This document shows positions 8,178-16,329 of a stretch of 64,000 bases of DNA, in pieces. The stretch's first letter is position 1, and each line of letters begins with the position of its first letter. The position numbers and the translations under genes are program-made. The stretch is from Nonomuraea typhae (GTDB taxonomy: Bacteria > Actinomycetota > Actinomycetes > Streptosporangiales > Streptosporangiaceae), in contig NZ_VRLV01000006.1 of the NCBI RefSeq assembly GCF_009760925.1, positions 248,001 through 312,000 on the forward strand, written 5' to 3'. The notes beneath the pieces are model-generated. The model did no database searches. It was not told the origin of the DNA and saw nothing but the letters and a program-made list of their open reading frames with translations.

Positions 8178-8545
8178 AACCGCCTCATTTCCTACTAAAT
8201 CAGTACGAAATAGCGCATGTGTGGATCACAACATGCCGCATCTACGGCGTCAACATCTTCGAGGGGCACGGGGCGAGAGTGGTGGTGCGGGAAACCGTCA
8301 GGCAGTTCCGGTCTGCCGACCCCGCCAAACCTCACGAGGCCGCGCATCGGTTCATCCCACTGCGAGGGCGTGGTCGGTGCCCGAGATGCTGAGCGGTGCG
8401 GAAGAGGCCGGCACGGTGCCGGCGGCGTCCATGGCACGCTCGCCGGGGATGGCCGCCGCGCGGAACCGGGGGGCCGCCCCGGCCGAGGTTCTCGTGGGTA
8501 GACGGGATCGCGGGTCTGCGATTCGCAGACGAGGAACTGGCCGGG
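8178..8545. other. Gene-poor interval; possible short ORF 8219-8392 (+)
   Basis: No recognised gene lies here. A 57-codon open frame from GTG 8219 to TGA 8392 has G/C-rich third positions and a protein-like middle (IYGVNIFEGHGARVVV), but it has no ribosome binding site, ends in a low-complexity Arg/Cys tail and matches no family known to me. It may be a gene fragment. The rest presumably holds the promoter of the SGNH hydrolase gene. Confidence 0.3.
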
Positions 8546-8938
8546 TCAGCCTCCGGCCAGGGGGACGAGCCTGACGAAGGACACCACCGGGTCGGCGGTC
8601 AGGTCGATCTCGGTGTCCAGGTCCTCGATCTGGCGGTCGCCGACCAGGAGCAGGAAGCCGTTGCGGGTGAAGGCGGCTTCGGCGGCGTCGGCGTGCTTTT
8701 CCCAGTTCAGCTTGCGGGCGGTGCGCATGCGGTAGCCGTTCAGTTCGGCCTCGGCGTCGGTGGGTCTGATCAGGCCGCGGAAGTGGAGGGACGGGGCGGC
8801 GTTGTGGCGGGCCACCTCTTCGCGGACGCGCAGCCGTACCAGGTCCCGGGCCGAGATCCGCTCCGGGAGGCCGGGCAGGGAGAACTCGGTCAGCGCCCGG
8901 CCGGTGGCCGTTTCATCGCGGAACACTACAGATGCCAT
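8546..8938 (-). CDS. Small conserved-looking protein with C-terminal Gly-Gly
   Basis: A 130-residue soluble protein of unknown function. The start MASVVFRDE was preferred to an upstream in-frame ATG because the added N-terminal residues look non-coding. The sequence reads as alternating strands and helices, with SARDLVRLRVREEVARHN, RGLIRPTDAEAELNGYR, GFLLLVGDRQIEDLDTEIDL and the extreme C-terminus VRLVPLAGG. I recall similar uncharacterised actinomycete proteins ending in -GG, from memory only. The terminal diglycine on a small, probably beta-rich protein invites comparison with ubiquitin-like modifiers, but no activating-enzyme gene is nearby. Confidence 0.7.
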   Translation of the reverse strand: MASVVFRDETATGRALTEFSLPGLPERISARDLVRLRVREEVARHNAAPSLHFRGLIRPTDAEAELNGYRMRTARKLNWEKHADAAEAAFTRNGFLLLVGDRQIEDLDTEIDLTADPVVSFVRLVPLAGG

Positions 8939-9029
8939 CGAGCGCCCTGTTCTCGTGAAATTTCGGGTGATGGCGTTATCTGTAGCAGCGGGGGGTGACA
9001 AAACCGTTCATGGTGTCTAAGGTAAGTGC

Positions 9030-9048
9030 CTGTGTCCGGCGGACACAG
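9030..9048. promoter_or_regulatory. Perfect 19-bp palindrome, probable TetR operator
   Basis: CTGTGTCCG-G-CGGACACAG is a perfect 9-bp inverted repeat around one base, 38 bp before the VOC gene. Parts of the surrounding sequence (GGTGTCT..GGTAAG and GACACAG) recur just before the tetR gene at 9471-9507, consistent with autoregulation of both promoters by the encoded TetR protein. Confidence 0.6.
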
Positions 9049-9086
9049 AGTATCCACCGGATGTCCTACTGATACAGGAGACACTC

Positions 9087-9470
9087 ATGTCGCTCTTCGT
9101 CAACCTGCACGTCAAGAACCTCCCGGCCAGCCTCGGCTTCTTCGAGAAGCTCGGCTACACCGTCGACGAGCAGCTCACCAGCGACGAGGCCGGATGCCTG
9201 CACCTCGGCCCCGGCGCCTCGCTGCTGCTGGTCACCGAGCCGTTCTTCACCTCCATCACCGGCACCCGGATCCCGGACACCGCGGCGGTCAACGAAGTCG
9301 CCCTCGCGCTGCAGGTGGAGGGCGGGCGCACCCGGGTAGACGAGCTGATCGGCATCGTCGTGGCCAACGGCGGCACCCTGCAGGGCGAGCCGGAGGACAA
9401 CGAGTTCATGTACAGCCGCAGCTTCCGGGACTTGGACGGGCACCTCTGGAGCGTCCTTCACATGGGCTGA
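9087..9470 (+). CDS. VOC family (glyoxalase/bleomycin resistance) protein
   Basis: A 127-residue single-module vicinal oxygen chelate protein starting MSLFVNLHVKNLPASLGFFE, with the second half ending SRSFRDLDGHLWSVLHM, the typical D-x-x-G-H/N-x-W/F closing motif. Such proteins bind metals or sequester small toxic molecules as dimers. AGGAG precedes the ATG. A perfect palindrome lies upstream and a TetR gene lies 60 bp downstream, so it is probably the regulated target of that repressor. The ligand is unknown. Confidence 0.88.
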   Translation: MSLFVNLHVKNLPASLGFFEKLGYTVDEQLTSDEAGCLHLGPGASLLLVTEPFFTSITGTRIPDTAAVNEVALALQVEGGRTRVDELIGIVVANGGTLQGEPEDNEFMYSRSFRDLDGHLWSVLHMG

Positions 9471-9530
9471 GGTGTCTGTGGTAAGCAGGAGTATCCTCGA
9501 GACACAGCATCCCGACTTGAGGAGGAGCGC

Positions 9531-10226
9531 ATGGCGGCCGGAAGCAAGATCGAGAATCTGCTCTGGGAGCAGCCACCGCCCACCCGGCCGTCGCTCAGCC
9601 TGCCCACGATCGCCACGGCGGCCATCGCCATCGCCGACGCCGACGGCATCGACGCGGTCTCCATGCAACGGGTGGCCGGCGATCTGGGCTTCACCAAGAT
9701 GTCGCTCTACCGGTACGTCTCCAGCAAATCCGACCTGGTCGCCGTCATGATCGAGCGAGCGGTGGGCGACCCGCCCGATCTGTCGGCCGTCCAGGGCTGG
9801 CGGCCCAAGCTGGAGGAGCTCGCCCGGCTCGTGGCCGAGGTGTGGGCCCGGCACCCGTGGCTGCCCTGGGTGACGATGGGCGACCGGATGATGGGGCCAC
9901 GCGAGATCGGCTGGTCCGAGGCGGCCGTGGGGGCGCTGGCGGGCACCGGACTCACCGGAGGCGAACGCCTGGACGCGGCGCTGCTGCTCTTCGGCCACCT
10001 GCGCAACACCCAGTCGCTGGCGACCGCAGGCACCCAGCCGTGGGCCGAGGACCGCGGGGCCAGCCCGGCCCTCGCCCAATTGCTGGACCGCCACGCCAGC
10101 CGCTTCCCCTCCCTGGTCGACGCGCTGGCCGACGCCAAGGACGCGCCTGCCGACAGCGGGCGCGCGTTCGGACTGGCCTGCGTGCTGGACGGCCTGGCCG
10201 CCCGCATCAACGCGCGCGCCTCCTGA
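9531..10226 (+). CDS. TetR/AcrR family transcriptional regulator
   Basis: A 231-residue repressor. The N-terminal HTH occupies residues about 22-70 (IATAAIAIADADGIDAVSMQ, then LGFTKMSLYRYVSSKSDL), and the larger ligand-binding part is helical and resembles the TetR_C class with WxxxLEELARLV. A GAGGAGG site precedes the ATG. It follows the VOC gene in the same direction and has its own partly repeated operator-like sequence upstream, so it likely represses both genes and is induced by the VOC protein's substrate. Confidence 0.9.
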   Translation: MAAGSKIENLLWEQPPPTRPSLSLPTIATAAIAIADADGIDAVSMQRVAGDLGFTKMSLYRYVSSKSDLVAVMIERAVGDPPDLSAVQGWRPKLEELARLVAEVWARHPWLPWVTMGDRMMGPREIGWSEAAVGALAGTGLTGGERLDAALLLFGHLRNTQSLATAGTQPWAEDRGASPALAQLLDRHASRFPSLVDALADAKDAPADSGRAFGLACVLDGLAARINARAS

Positions 10227-10319
10227 ACCCGGTCTTCACCTGCGCCGACCGTCCCGTGTCAGCGGCCGTGTCAGTACGGCAACGGCACGGTGTCAGGATG
10301 GTCGGCGACCGTGGTCGCC

Positions 10320-11543
10320 ATGAACGCATCACCGAACACGATCACGCTCAAGGGCAGGCGAGTCTTCCGGCGATTGGGAGGTACGGCAGCCCTGCTGGCC
10401 GGGACGGCCACAGCGGGGGCGGCCGCCGCGGACAGCAGGCCGGCCTCCGCCGGGCAGGATCGCCCGGAGCTGCAGAAGGCCATCCAGGCGTTCGTCGATT
10501 CCGGCCTGGCCGCCGGGATGCAGATTCGCGTGACCGACGAGCGGGGCGAGTGGGCGGGCAGCGCCGGGGTGCGCAAGCTGGGCGCGAGCGCCAAGCCGCC
10601 GACGAACGGCCGGTTCCGGATCGGCAGCACCACCAAGAACTTCGTCGCGACCCTGGTGCTCCAGCTGGTGGACGCCAGCGTGCTCGAACTGGACGCCCCG
10701 GTGGCCGGCTACCTTCCCCAGTTCAAGCTGGACCCGGAGATCACCGTCCGGATGCTGCTGCAGCACACCAGCGGACTGATCGACTACACCTACGACGTCG
10801 ACGCCGAGGGCAAGCCCGTCCAAGGGATCCCCTGGCAGGGCAAGGAGTGGGTGGCCAAGCGCTTCCACACCTACACCGACGAAGAGCTGGTACGGCTGTC
10901 GCTGGCCAAGGGGCCGAAGTTCGGGCCGGGGAAGCGCTGGAGCTACTCCAACACGAACTACGTGGTGGCCAAGCTGCTGATCAAGAAGGTCACCGGCTCC
11001 TACGAAAGGGCGATGAAGCAGCGGATCCTGCGGCCGCTCAAGCTGACGGGCACCGAGCTGCCGGGCGCCCGGACCGACATCCGCGGGCCGTACGCCCACG
11101 CCTACTACCGGTATGAGGACGCGCCCGGCCAGTGGAAGGTGATCGACGTCACCCGCCAGAACCCCACCTGGATCTCCGCCGCCGGCGACATGATCTCGAC
11201 CACCGAGGATCTGCAGACGTTCTTCTCCGCGCTCAACGGCGGCAAGCTCGTCTCGGCCGACCTGCTGGCCGAGATGCGCGAACCCCATCCCGAGAGCGCC
11301 GCCCTCTACGGCCGCTACGGCCTCGGGACCTGGATCCAGAACCTGAACGAGCGGCTGGGCTGCGGCGGCACCGTCTACAACCACAACGGCAGCAACAACG
11401 GCTACGCGGCGCTGATGTACAGCACCCCCGACGGCAAGAAGACCCTGACCGCCTCCATCACCAGCGGGGACGCCGAAGCCGACGTGGCCAAGGAGTTCCC
11501 GAAGGCGCTGGACAACCTCCTCAAGACGGAATTCTGCCGCTGA
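10320..11543 (+). CDS. Secreted serine hydrolase, class C beta-lactamase / DD-peptidase-like
   Basis: A 407-residue exported protein. The N-terminus has a twin-arginine-like signal (GRRVFRRLGG followed by a hydrophobic stretch and AAAADS), so Tat export is likely. The active-site serine lies in S103-T-T-K106 (IGSTTKNFV), the tyrosine in WSYSNTNY, and the third motif is HNGSNNG near residue 357, as in Streptomyces R61-type DD-carboxypeptidases and esterases of beta-lactamase family S12. An upstream in-frame GTG at 10290 exists, but the Tat signal supports the ATG. It may be a peptidoglycan carboxypeptidase, a D-aminopeptidase or an esterase. Confidence 0.88.
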   Translation: MNASPNTITLKGRRVFRRLGGTAALLAGTATAGAAAADSRPASAGQDRPELQKAIQAFVDSGLAAGMQIRVTDERGEWAGSAGVRKLGASAKPPTNGRFRIGSTTKNFVATLVLQLVDASVLELDAPVAGYLPQFKLDPEITVRMLLQHTSGLIDYTYDVDAEGKPVQGIPWQGKEWVAKRFHTYTDEELVRLSLAKGPKFGPGKRWSYSNTNYVVAKLLIKKVTGSYERAMKQRILRPLKLTGTELPGARTDIRGPYAHAYYRYEDAPGQWKVIDVTRQNPTWISAAGDMISTTEDLQTFFSALNGGKLVSADLLAEMREPHPESAALYGRYGLGTWIQNLNERLGCGGTVYNHNGSNNGYAALMYSTPDGKKTLTASITSGDAEADVAKEFPKALDNLLKTEFCR

Positions 11544-11559
11544 ATGAAGCGGCTGGGCG

Positions 11560-12357
11560 TCAGGCGTCGCCGAGGCCGGTGCAATGGACGATCGTGGCAT
11601 CGTCGGCCGCCACCGCGTGCCGCGCTTCCGCCCGCCGTACGCGATGGATGACGTCGGCGGGTCCGTGCGACGACAGGATGGCCAGGACACCCGGCCAGCC
11701 GGTGAGCTGGAAGCGGTCCACGATGCGGCTGGCGCCGTTGCTGAGCAGGGCGGCGCCGGTCAGGTCGGCGACGGGACAGGTTCCGGTGATCGCCTCCTCC
11801 GCCGCTCGCGGGTCGTCCTTGGCCACCCAGAAGCCGCCGGGCCGGTTGCGGTTGGCGCGCAGGTCGCCGAGGATGCGCCGGTACGCATCGGCGTCACCGG
11901 CGGCGGCCTCGAGCGCCGGCAGGTACGAACGGCTGATGACCACCTCCCGCGGGTCGGTGACGGCCAGCGGCGGGCCGGCCGTCCTGTCCAGCAGGACGGT
12001 CGCGTCGCCGAGCACCAGGTGGTCGGCCCGGCCACCGGACAGGCGCAGGAGGGCCACGGCCGCCGACGGGCTGAGGGGAGAGGCGACGTCGCAGGTGTCC
12101 CGGTGATCGTCCGTCACCAGTTCGACGGCCCGGGCGAGAAGTGCGGGGAGGCTGTGGTCGCGTTCGCGTGACAGCAGGCTCAGCAGTCCGCCGCCCAGGC
12201 GGTTGGCGTACCAGGCCACGCCGTGCCTGCACGTCGCCTCGCCGCCGGGGATGCCGGCACCGTCGATCAGGACCGCCGCTGTGGGTACGGCGCCGCCGAA
12301 ATCCTCATTCGCGCGGCCGGGTCGTCCCGCTGCCACGCTGGACATCGCCACCCGCAT
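11560..12357 (-). CDS. PP2C (PPM)-like phosphatase domain protein
   Basis: A 265-residue soluble protein with the PPM fold landmarks: NEDFGG (motif 1), AAVLIDGAG (motif 2) and a late DDATIVHC. In the position of the usual S-D-G metal motif it has LLSNGAS, replacing the aspartate by asparagine, so catalytic competence is uncertain. The start at MRVAMSS gives the family-like opening; longer in-frame starts add low-complexity residues. It converges on the serine hydrolase gene with 16 bp between stops and is divergent from a GNAT gene. Confidence 0.72.
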   Translation of the reverse strand: MRVAMSSVAAGRPGRANEDFGGAVPTAAVLIDGAGIPGGEATCRHGVAWYANRLGGGLLSLLSRERDHSLPALLARAVELVTDDHRDTCDVASPLSPSAAVALLRLSGGRADHLVLGDATVLLDRTAGPPLAVTDPREVVISRSYLPALEAAAGDADAYRRILGDLRANRNRPGGFWVAKDDPRAAEEAITGTCPVADLTGAALLSNGASRIVDRFQLTGWPGVLAILSSHGPADVIHRVRRAEARHAVAADDATIVHCTGLGDA

Positions 12358-12493
12358 GCCTGTCCCATCACTCAGTCGGCGTGCACGGTTCGAGGAGGCG
12401 TCTGGTCTCGGTGTTCGGAAGGCTGTGGAAGCGGCCCCGGCGCTATCCCGTGCCACGTCACCGGGTCAGGGTAGTCGCTGGCATTATGCGCTC

Positions 12494-13042
12494 ATGGGCG
12501 ATGTGGGGAAGGTTCCGGTGCTTTCGGCCGGAGACGGGGTACGGCTGCGGCCGTGGCGGCTGGATGACATCCGGGTGGTGGAGGAGGCGGCTGGGGATGC
12601 CTACATTCCGCTGATCACCAGCGTGCCGACGACGTACTCGGATGCCGAGGGTGTCGCGTTCATCCGGCAGCAGTGGCAGCGGAATGCCGACGGGCTCGGC
12701 TATTCGTTCGCGATCGCGGACGCCGGTGACGATCGGGCCTTGGGGCAGATCGGGCTGTGGCCCAAGGAGTACGGGCGGGCGAGCGTCGGGTACTGGGTCG
12801 CGGGGCCGGTCAGGGGGCGGGGTGTCGCGGGTACGGCGTTGCGGGCGGTTTCCCGCTGGGGGCTTGGCGAGCTGGCGATTCCTCGGCTGGAGCTGCACGT
12901 GGAACCGTGGAACACGGCTTCGTGGAAGGCGGCGGAGCGGGCGGGGTTCGTCCGTGAGGGGCTGCTGCGGAGCTGGCAGGAGATCGGTGGGGAGCGGCGG
13001 GACATGTACGTCTATTCCAAGCTCTTGGCGGACCTTGACTAG
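12494..13042 (+). CDS. GNAT family N-acetyltransferase (RimJ/RimL-like)
   Basis: A 182-residue acetyltransferase. The opening VRLRPWRLDDI, the middle ASVGYWVAGPVRGRGVAGTA (the acetyl-CoA pyrophosphate-binding Q/R-x-x-G-x-G/A-type loop) and the late NTASWKAAERAGFVREGLLR fit the RimJ/RimL-type subfamily that acetylates protein N-termini or small molecules. The ATG is one of several nearby possible starts and gives the usual family length. The substrate cannot be deduced. Confidence 0.88.
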   Translation: MGDVGKVPVLSAGDGVRLRPWRLDDIRVVEEAAGDAYIPLITSVPTTYSDAEGVAFIRQQWQRNADGLGYSFAIADAGDDRALGQIGLWPKEYGRASVGYWVAGPVRGRGVAGTALRAVSRWGLGELAIPRLELHVEPWNTASWKAAERAGFVREGLLRSWQEIGGERRDMYVYSKLLADLD

Positions 13043-13305
13043 CCCCAACCGGTGGCGAAATTACTCAGATGCGTAGCGGTGATGTGAAGCCAGGGTGAAT
13101 GCTGTGTTTCTACCTGGTAAGTGCACAAACCACTCATCGATCATCATGGTAAGAACTCCGCATGTCGCCCGAATCCGCATCCCGTTCGGCCATGCTCAGC
13201 CCTTGCCCGCACACGCCTCCGTGCCCGCCGCCCTCGTGTCTTCCGCCTTCTGTGCTTGCCGCGTCTTCCGCGCAGCCGGTTGCCTATCAGGCGTCGCCGG
13301 CGCGG

Positions 13306-13632
13306 ATGCCTGATCCTCCTGGTGGGCCCGGTTATGACGCCCATACCGTATATATCAGGGAATTTGCTGGCACTATGGATGGCTCGGCCCGTGGTGTGAA
13401 CACGCTCAAGGAGCACACCCCGGTGTTCGAAGGCTGGAACCTCGTGCCGCTGGCCGGGGTCCCCATCATCGGGCTGGCCTTCGTCGGCAGGTTCAACAAC
13501 ATTTCCAGCATCTGGAAGGACAGCGCCGGCATCCTGGGCAGGACGCTCACCGAGGACAGCGGCAAGATGCACCGGGCCGCCGACATCTACGCCGCCGCCG
13601 ACCAGGCCTCGACCGTCAAGTCGGCGAAGTGA
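13306..13632 (+). CDS. Small WXG-like protein at the head of a YbaB-associated operon
   Basis: A 108-residue helical protein with GWNLVPLAG around the middle, then a predicted amphipathic C-terminal helix (DIYAAADQASTVK). It is of the size and pattern of type VII (ESX) secreted WXG100/EspC-like proteins, but I do not recognise a specific family. The start is uncertain: an ATG at 13162 in the same frame would add a Pro/Cys-rich segment with poorer codon bias, and an ATG at 13375 would shorten it. No start has a good ribosome binding site. It lies 7 bp before the next gene, with which it is clearly cotranscribed. Confidence 0.6.
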   Translation: MPDPPGGPGYDAHTVYIREFAGTMDGSARGVNTLKEHTPVFEGWNLVPLAGVPIIGLAFVGRFNNISSIWKDSAGILGRTLTEDSGKMHRAADIYAAADQASTVKSAK

Positions 13633-13639
13633 CGCGGCG

Positions 13640-14497
13640 ATGACCACTCCCAGCCAGCCCGGCTCCGGCAAGTTCTTCCTGGCCGACTCCCACGGCAGGG
13701 TCACCGGTAGCGTCAACGTGCCCGCCAAGCCCGCCGTACCGCCCAAGCCCGCCACGCCGCCGCCGACGCCCGCCGTACGGACCGACCCGGGGTGGTTCAA
13801 ACGGCTCATCACCAACCTCAACCCCCTGCGGCAGAACAACAGAACCGCCATGGCCATGTCCGGCCTCGGGGTGGCCGCGCTCGCGCTCGACGTGGCGGCG
13901 ACCCTCAACCTCGGCAACCCCTTCCTCTTCTACGACCGCCGCGAGCAGTGGAAGGACATGGGCAGCCTGCTCTCGGGCAACAGAGCCGACCTGTGGCGCT
14001 CCTACTTCGACGTCATCTCGCCCAACTGGAAGGGGCAGGCCGTCGAGACCCTTCAGCAGTACGTCCGCTTCAACATCAACGGCCTCTACAGCGAACTCGG
14101 CAAGATGACCGGCGAGATGAGCGGCACCATGCACCGGCAGTTCAAGGAGGTGGGGGAGTACGACCTGTCGGTTTTCGGGCTGTACGCGACCTCGGCTCCG
14201 ATCCTGCGCACGCTGGCCTCGGCGAGCTTTCACCCCGTTGGCAGGGTCGCCCTCATGACCCAGGCCGGCATCTTCATGAGCGCCCTGGGCAACCTCGTCA
14301 AGCAGTTCGCCGACGTCTACTACACCTACGAAGGCGACCTCAACACCATCGAACTCAAGCTGAACGAGCTCAGAGGCGCCTTCTACAAATCGGGCAACCC
14401 CGACCTGGGTCCCCGAAGCCTCAACCTCACGCCGTCCATCGAAGACCCCGCCCTCGTCTCCCAGAACTGGATCCCCTTCACCAAGGAGACCTCATGA
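13640..14497 (+). CDS. Large WXG-like protein, putative type VII secretion substrate
   Basis: A 285-residue protein with a Pro/Ala-rich N-terminal segment (28-48), a hydrophobic stretch at about 71-90 and a long helical region. W130-K-G132 (SPNWKGQAVETLQQYVRFN) resembles the WXG turn of ESX substrates, followed by helix-rich sequence and a second hydrophobic patch near 200-215. It overlaps the next gene by ATGA. Pairing of WXG-type proteins with YbaB-like proteins is recurrent in actinomycetes (from memory), suggesting an effector or chaperone arrangement. The function itself is unknown, and no EccC or EccD secretion machinery is in the window. Confidence 0.68.
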   Translation: MTTPSQPGSGKFFLADSHGRVTGSVNVPAKPAVPPKPATPPPTPAVRTDPGWFKRLITNLNPLRQNNRTAMAMSGLGVAALALDVAATLNLGNPFLFYDRREQWKDMGSLLSGNRADLWRSYFDVISPNWKGQAVETLQQYVRFNINGLYSELGKMTGEMSGTMHRQFKEVGEYDLSVFGLYATSAPILRTLASASFHPVGRVALMTQAGIFMSALGNLVKQFADVYYTYEGDLNTIELKLNELRGAFYKSGNPDLGPRSLNLTPSIEDPALVSQNWIPFTKETS

Positions 14498-14877
14498 AGG
14501 AGGCCGAAGCCTTCGGCCAGGGCCGGATCGGCGACCTCGACGGCCTGATCCGCGAGCTGGACGGCTGGACCGGCACCCTCAACCAGGCCCTGGCGGAACT
14601 GGCCGACTCCAGTCTCGAGGGCACCGACCCCGGCGAGATCGTCCGCGCCCGGGTCTCCGGCGCCGGCCGGTTGCAGTCCTTGACCATCGATACCCGGAAA
14701 TATCGGGACCTCGATCACCTTGCCCTGTCGCAGGCCGTCCAGGAGGCGATCACCGCCGCCAAGCTGGCCATCGGCGACCGGCTCACCGAACTCACCGCCG
14801 GCCTGGCCCTCGCCACGGACGATCCGGGCGCCGACCCCCTCGCGCCGTATGTCGACAACGTCCTGAGAGGGGAGTGA
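14494..14877 (+). CDS. YbaB/EbfC-like family protein (first of two)
   Basis: A 127-residue protein with the YbaB/EbfC arrangement: an N-terminal helix, a beta segment (VRARVSGAGRLQSLTIDTRK) and a C-terminal helix (LSQAVQEAITAAKLAIGDRL). YbaB proteins are nucleoid-associated dimers; relatives in ESX clusters (EspL-like) stabilise secreted substrates. The start overlaps the preceding gene by ATGA and the stop overlaps the next by GTGA, so its product is made in a fixed ratio with neighbours. The second role is more likely here by context (inference). Confidence 0.75.
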   Translation: MKEAEAFGQGRIGDLDGLIRELDGWTGTLNQALAELADSSLEGTDPGEIVRARVSGAGRLQSLTIDTRKYRDLDHLALSQAVQEAITAAKLAIGDRLTELTAGLALATDDPGADPLAPYVDNVLRGE

Positions 14878-15179
14878 CGAACGTGGACGACATGCAGCTC
14901 ATGCAGGCCCGCCTGGACGAACTCATCGCCGCGGGGGAACGTGCCGAGGCGCTGGTGGAGGAGTGGAACACCCGCCGGCACACCGCCACCGCCGACCACG
15001 GCCGCATCGTCGCCGCCACCGACGCCCTCGGCACCCTGGTCAGCCTGGACATCAGCCCGCTGAGCAGGCGGAACCTGGACGCCGTCCAGATGGCCGACGC
15101 GCTGATGACGGCCATCTCGGGCGCGGAGGAGGCCGCCGCGGCCGCCCACGCCGACCTCATGGACGACCTGCGCCCCTGA
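14874..15179 (+). CDS. YbaB/EbfC-like family protein (second)
   Basis: A 101-residue companion with the same topology as the upstream protein: an N-terminal coiled helix (LMQARLDELIAAGERAEALV), a central strand pair (GTLVSLDISPLSRRNLDA) and a C-terminal Ala-rich helix. It begins at a GTG overlapping the preceding stop; a second GTG three codons later is possible. Two adjacent YbaB-like genes suggest a heterodimer. It is the last gene of the WXG/YbaB operon. Confidence 0.72.
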   Translation: MTNVDDMQLMQARLDELIAAGERAEALVEEWNTRRHTATADHGRIVAATDALGTLVSLDISPLSRRNLDAVQMADALMTAISGAEEAAAAAHADLMDDLRP

Positions 15180-15374
15180 GGCTCTCCAGGGCCTTGAACC
15201 CGGGCGACGGCCCGAGCCCGAGATACTCGCCCACGCGCGCCGGCCCGGCACCACCCGTTCCGCGAGGTAATCCCGGACGGCATTACCCCCGGCGAAAAGA
15301 TGGGCCTCGGAACCTTCTGGATTTGCGGGTTGTATCAAGGCGGAAGGTCCACGATCACCCAGGAGGGTTCGGTA

Positions 15375-15830
15375 ATGGTCCGAATTCGGTGTTGGATCGG
15401 CGTGACTTGGCTGGTGGCGCTTCTTGCCACGCTGATGGTCGCGCCGGCCCCGGCGGCGAGCGCTCAGGCGGCGCCGCGAAACGTCTCGCAGGCGGCTCAG
15501 GCCGACGACGTTTACCTGCTGTACCTCATCCGGCTCAACTGCGATGACGAGGCGGAGCAGTTCTCCGACGAAGTCGAGCTCATCGTCGACGGCGTTTACC
15601 GCGGCGGCCGGAACAACATGGACGGCGGCGACTGGTGGGACATCAACCAGTCGTATCCGTTCCAGGGCTCCATTCACGTCAAGATCAGGGAGAACGACGG
15701 CTGGGCCATCGGTGAGGTCACGATCGGCCCTGGGGACGCCGGTCGGGGGCTGATAGTGGTGCCCATGAACGGGTTCCACGGCACGCAATACAGGTATCGG
15801 CTGACGTATAGCGTCGAAGGCCCGATCTAG
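15375..15830 (+). CDS. Secreted small beta-rich protein, function unknown
   Basis: A 151-residue protein preceded by a strong AGGAGG. The signal peptide covers residues 1-33 (WLVALLATLMVAPAPAASAQ). The mature part (from about 45) is acidic and predicted as a beta-sandwich: YLLYLIRLNCDDEAEQFSDE, VELIVDGVYRGG, GSIHVKIREND. It resembles stand-alone calcium- or surface-associated C2-like domains seen in secreted actinomycete proteins, but I cannot assign a family. It has its own terminator hairpin immediately downstream. Confidence 0.7.
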   Translation: MVRIRCWIGVTWLVALLATLMVAPAPAASAQAAPRNVSQAAQADDVYLLYLIRLNCDDEAEQFSDEVELIVDGVYRGGRNNMDGGDWWDINQSYPFQGSIHVKIRENDGWAIGEVTIGPGDAGRGLIVVPMNGFHGTQYRYRLTYSVEGPI

Positions 15831-15841
15831 GAACAGAGAGG

Positions 15842-15875
15842 TGCGCGGGCGATGCCATGGGTGATCGCCCGCGCA
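15842..15875 (+). terminator. Hairpin terminator with 12-bp perfect stem
   Basis: TGCGCGGGCGAT pairs perfectly with ATCGCCCGCGCA across a 10-base loop and is followed by TTATC, 11 bp after the secreted protein's stop. This is a convincing intrinsic-type terminator separating that gene from the following one. Confidence 0.8.
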
Positions 15876-15888
15876 TTATCGTCGGGGG

Positions 15889-16272
15889 ATGGATGAGACG
15901 ACGCCTCCCGTGGCGGGGATGGTCATCAGCGTCCGGACGCGGCGGGACGTGGTGATCATGGATCCGGAGAAGTTCCTGGCGGCGGCCAGGGCGGCCTACA
16001 AGGAACTCCACGGTGGTGAGGAAGCGGACATTGCCGACGTCGTCGAGGCGGTGCACGTGCTGCTGGACCGGTTCGGGCGGCTGGCCGGCGACGCTGGGGA
16101 GATGCCCCTCGGACGCGGTGGACCGCGGCCCGGGGAGCGTGTGCAGGGGCGGGCCGACGGGGTTTCGCCGGCGGGGCAGGTTTCGCAGATCGTGCTCGGC
16201 GATCCGCAGCCGCTTCAGGATTACGGGTGCTTCGTTCCGGAGGATCCGTTCAAGCTGCCCTCCGTGGGCTGA
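15889..16272 (+). CDS. Hypothetical small soluble protein
   Basis: A 127-residue protein I do not recognise. Residues 1-25 form strands (VAGMVISVRTRRDVVIMD), 26-65 a helical region (PEKFLAAARAAYKELHGG), and the C-terminal half is Gly/Pro-rich and probably unstructured. The start is an ATG directly after a terminator hairpin with no clear ribosome binding site, so the N-terminus or even leaderless expression is uncertain. Codon bias is consistent with a real gene. Confidence 0.5.
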   Translation: MDETTPPVAGMVISVRTRRDVVIMDPEKFLAAARAAYKELHGGEEADIADVVEAVHVLLDRFGRLAGDAGEMPLGRGGPRPGERVQGRADGVSPAGQVSQIVLGDPQPLQDYGCFVPEDPFKLPSVG

Positions 16273-16329
16273 CGCCTATTGACGGAGGGGATCCGCGCAT
16301 TCACGATACGGCGAGCGAGAGGAGACTCC

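Noticed and set aside
8195-8437. Minus-strand 80-codon frame before the SGNH hydrolase gene
   Set aside because: No ribosome binding site, low-complexity translation, and it overlaps the expected promoter.
13162-13305. Extended N-terminus of the first WXG-like gene
   Set aside because: The added segment is Pro/Cys-rich with weak third-position bias, so the shorter start at 13306 was preferred; certainty is low.
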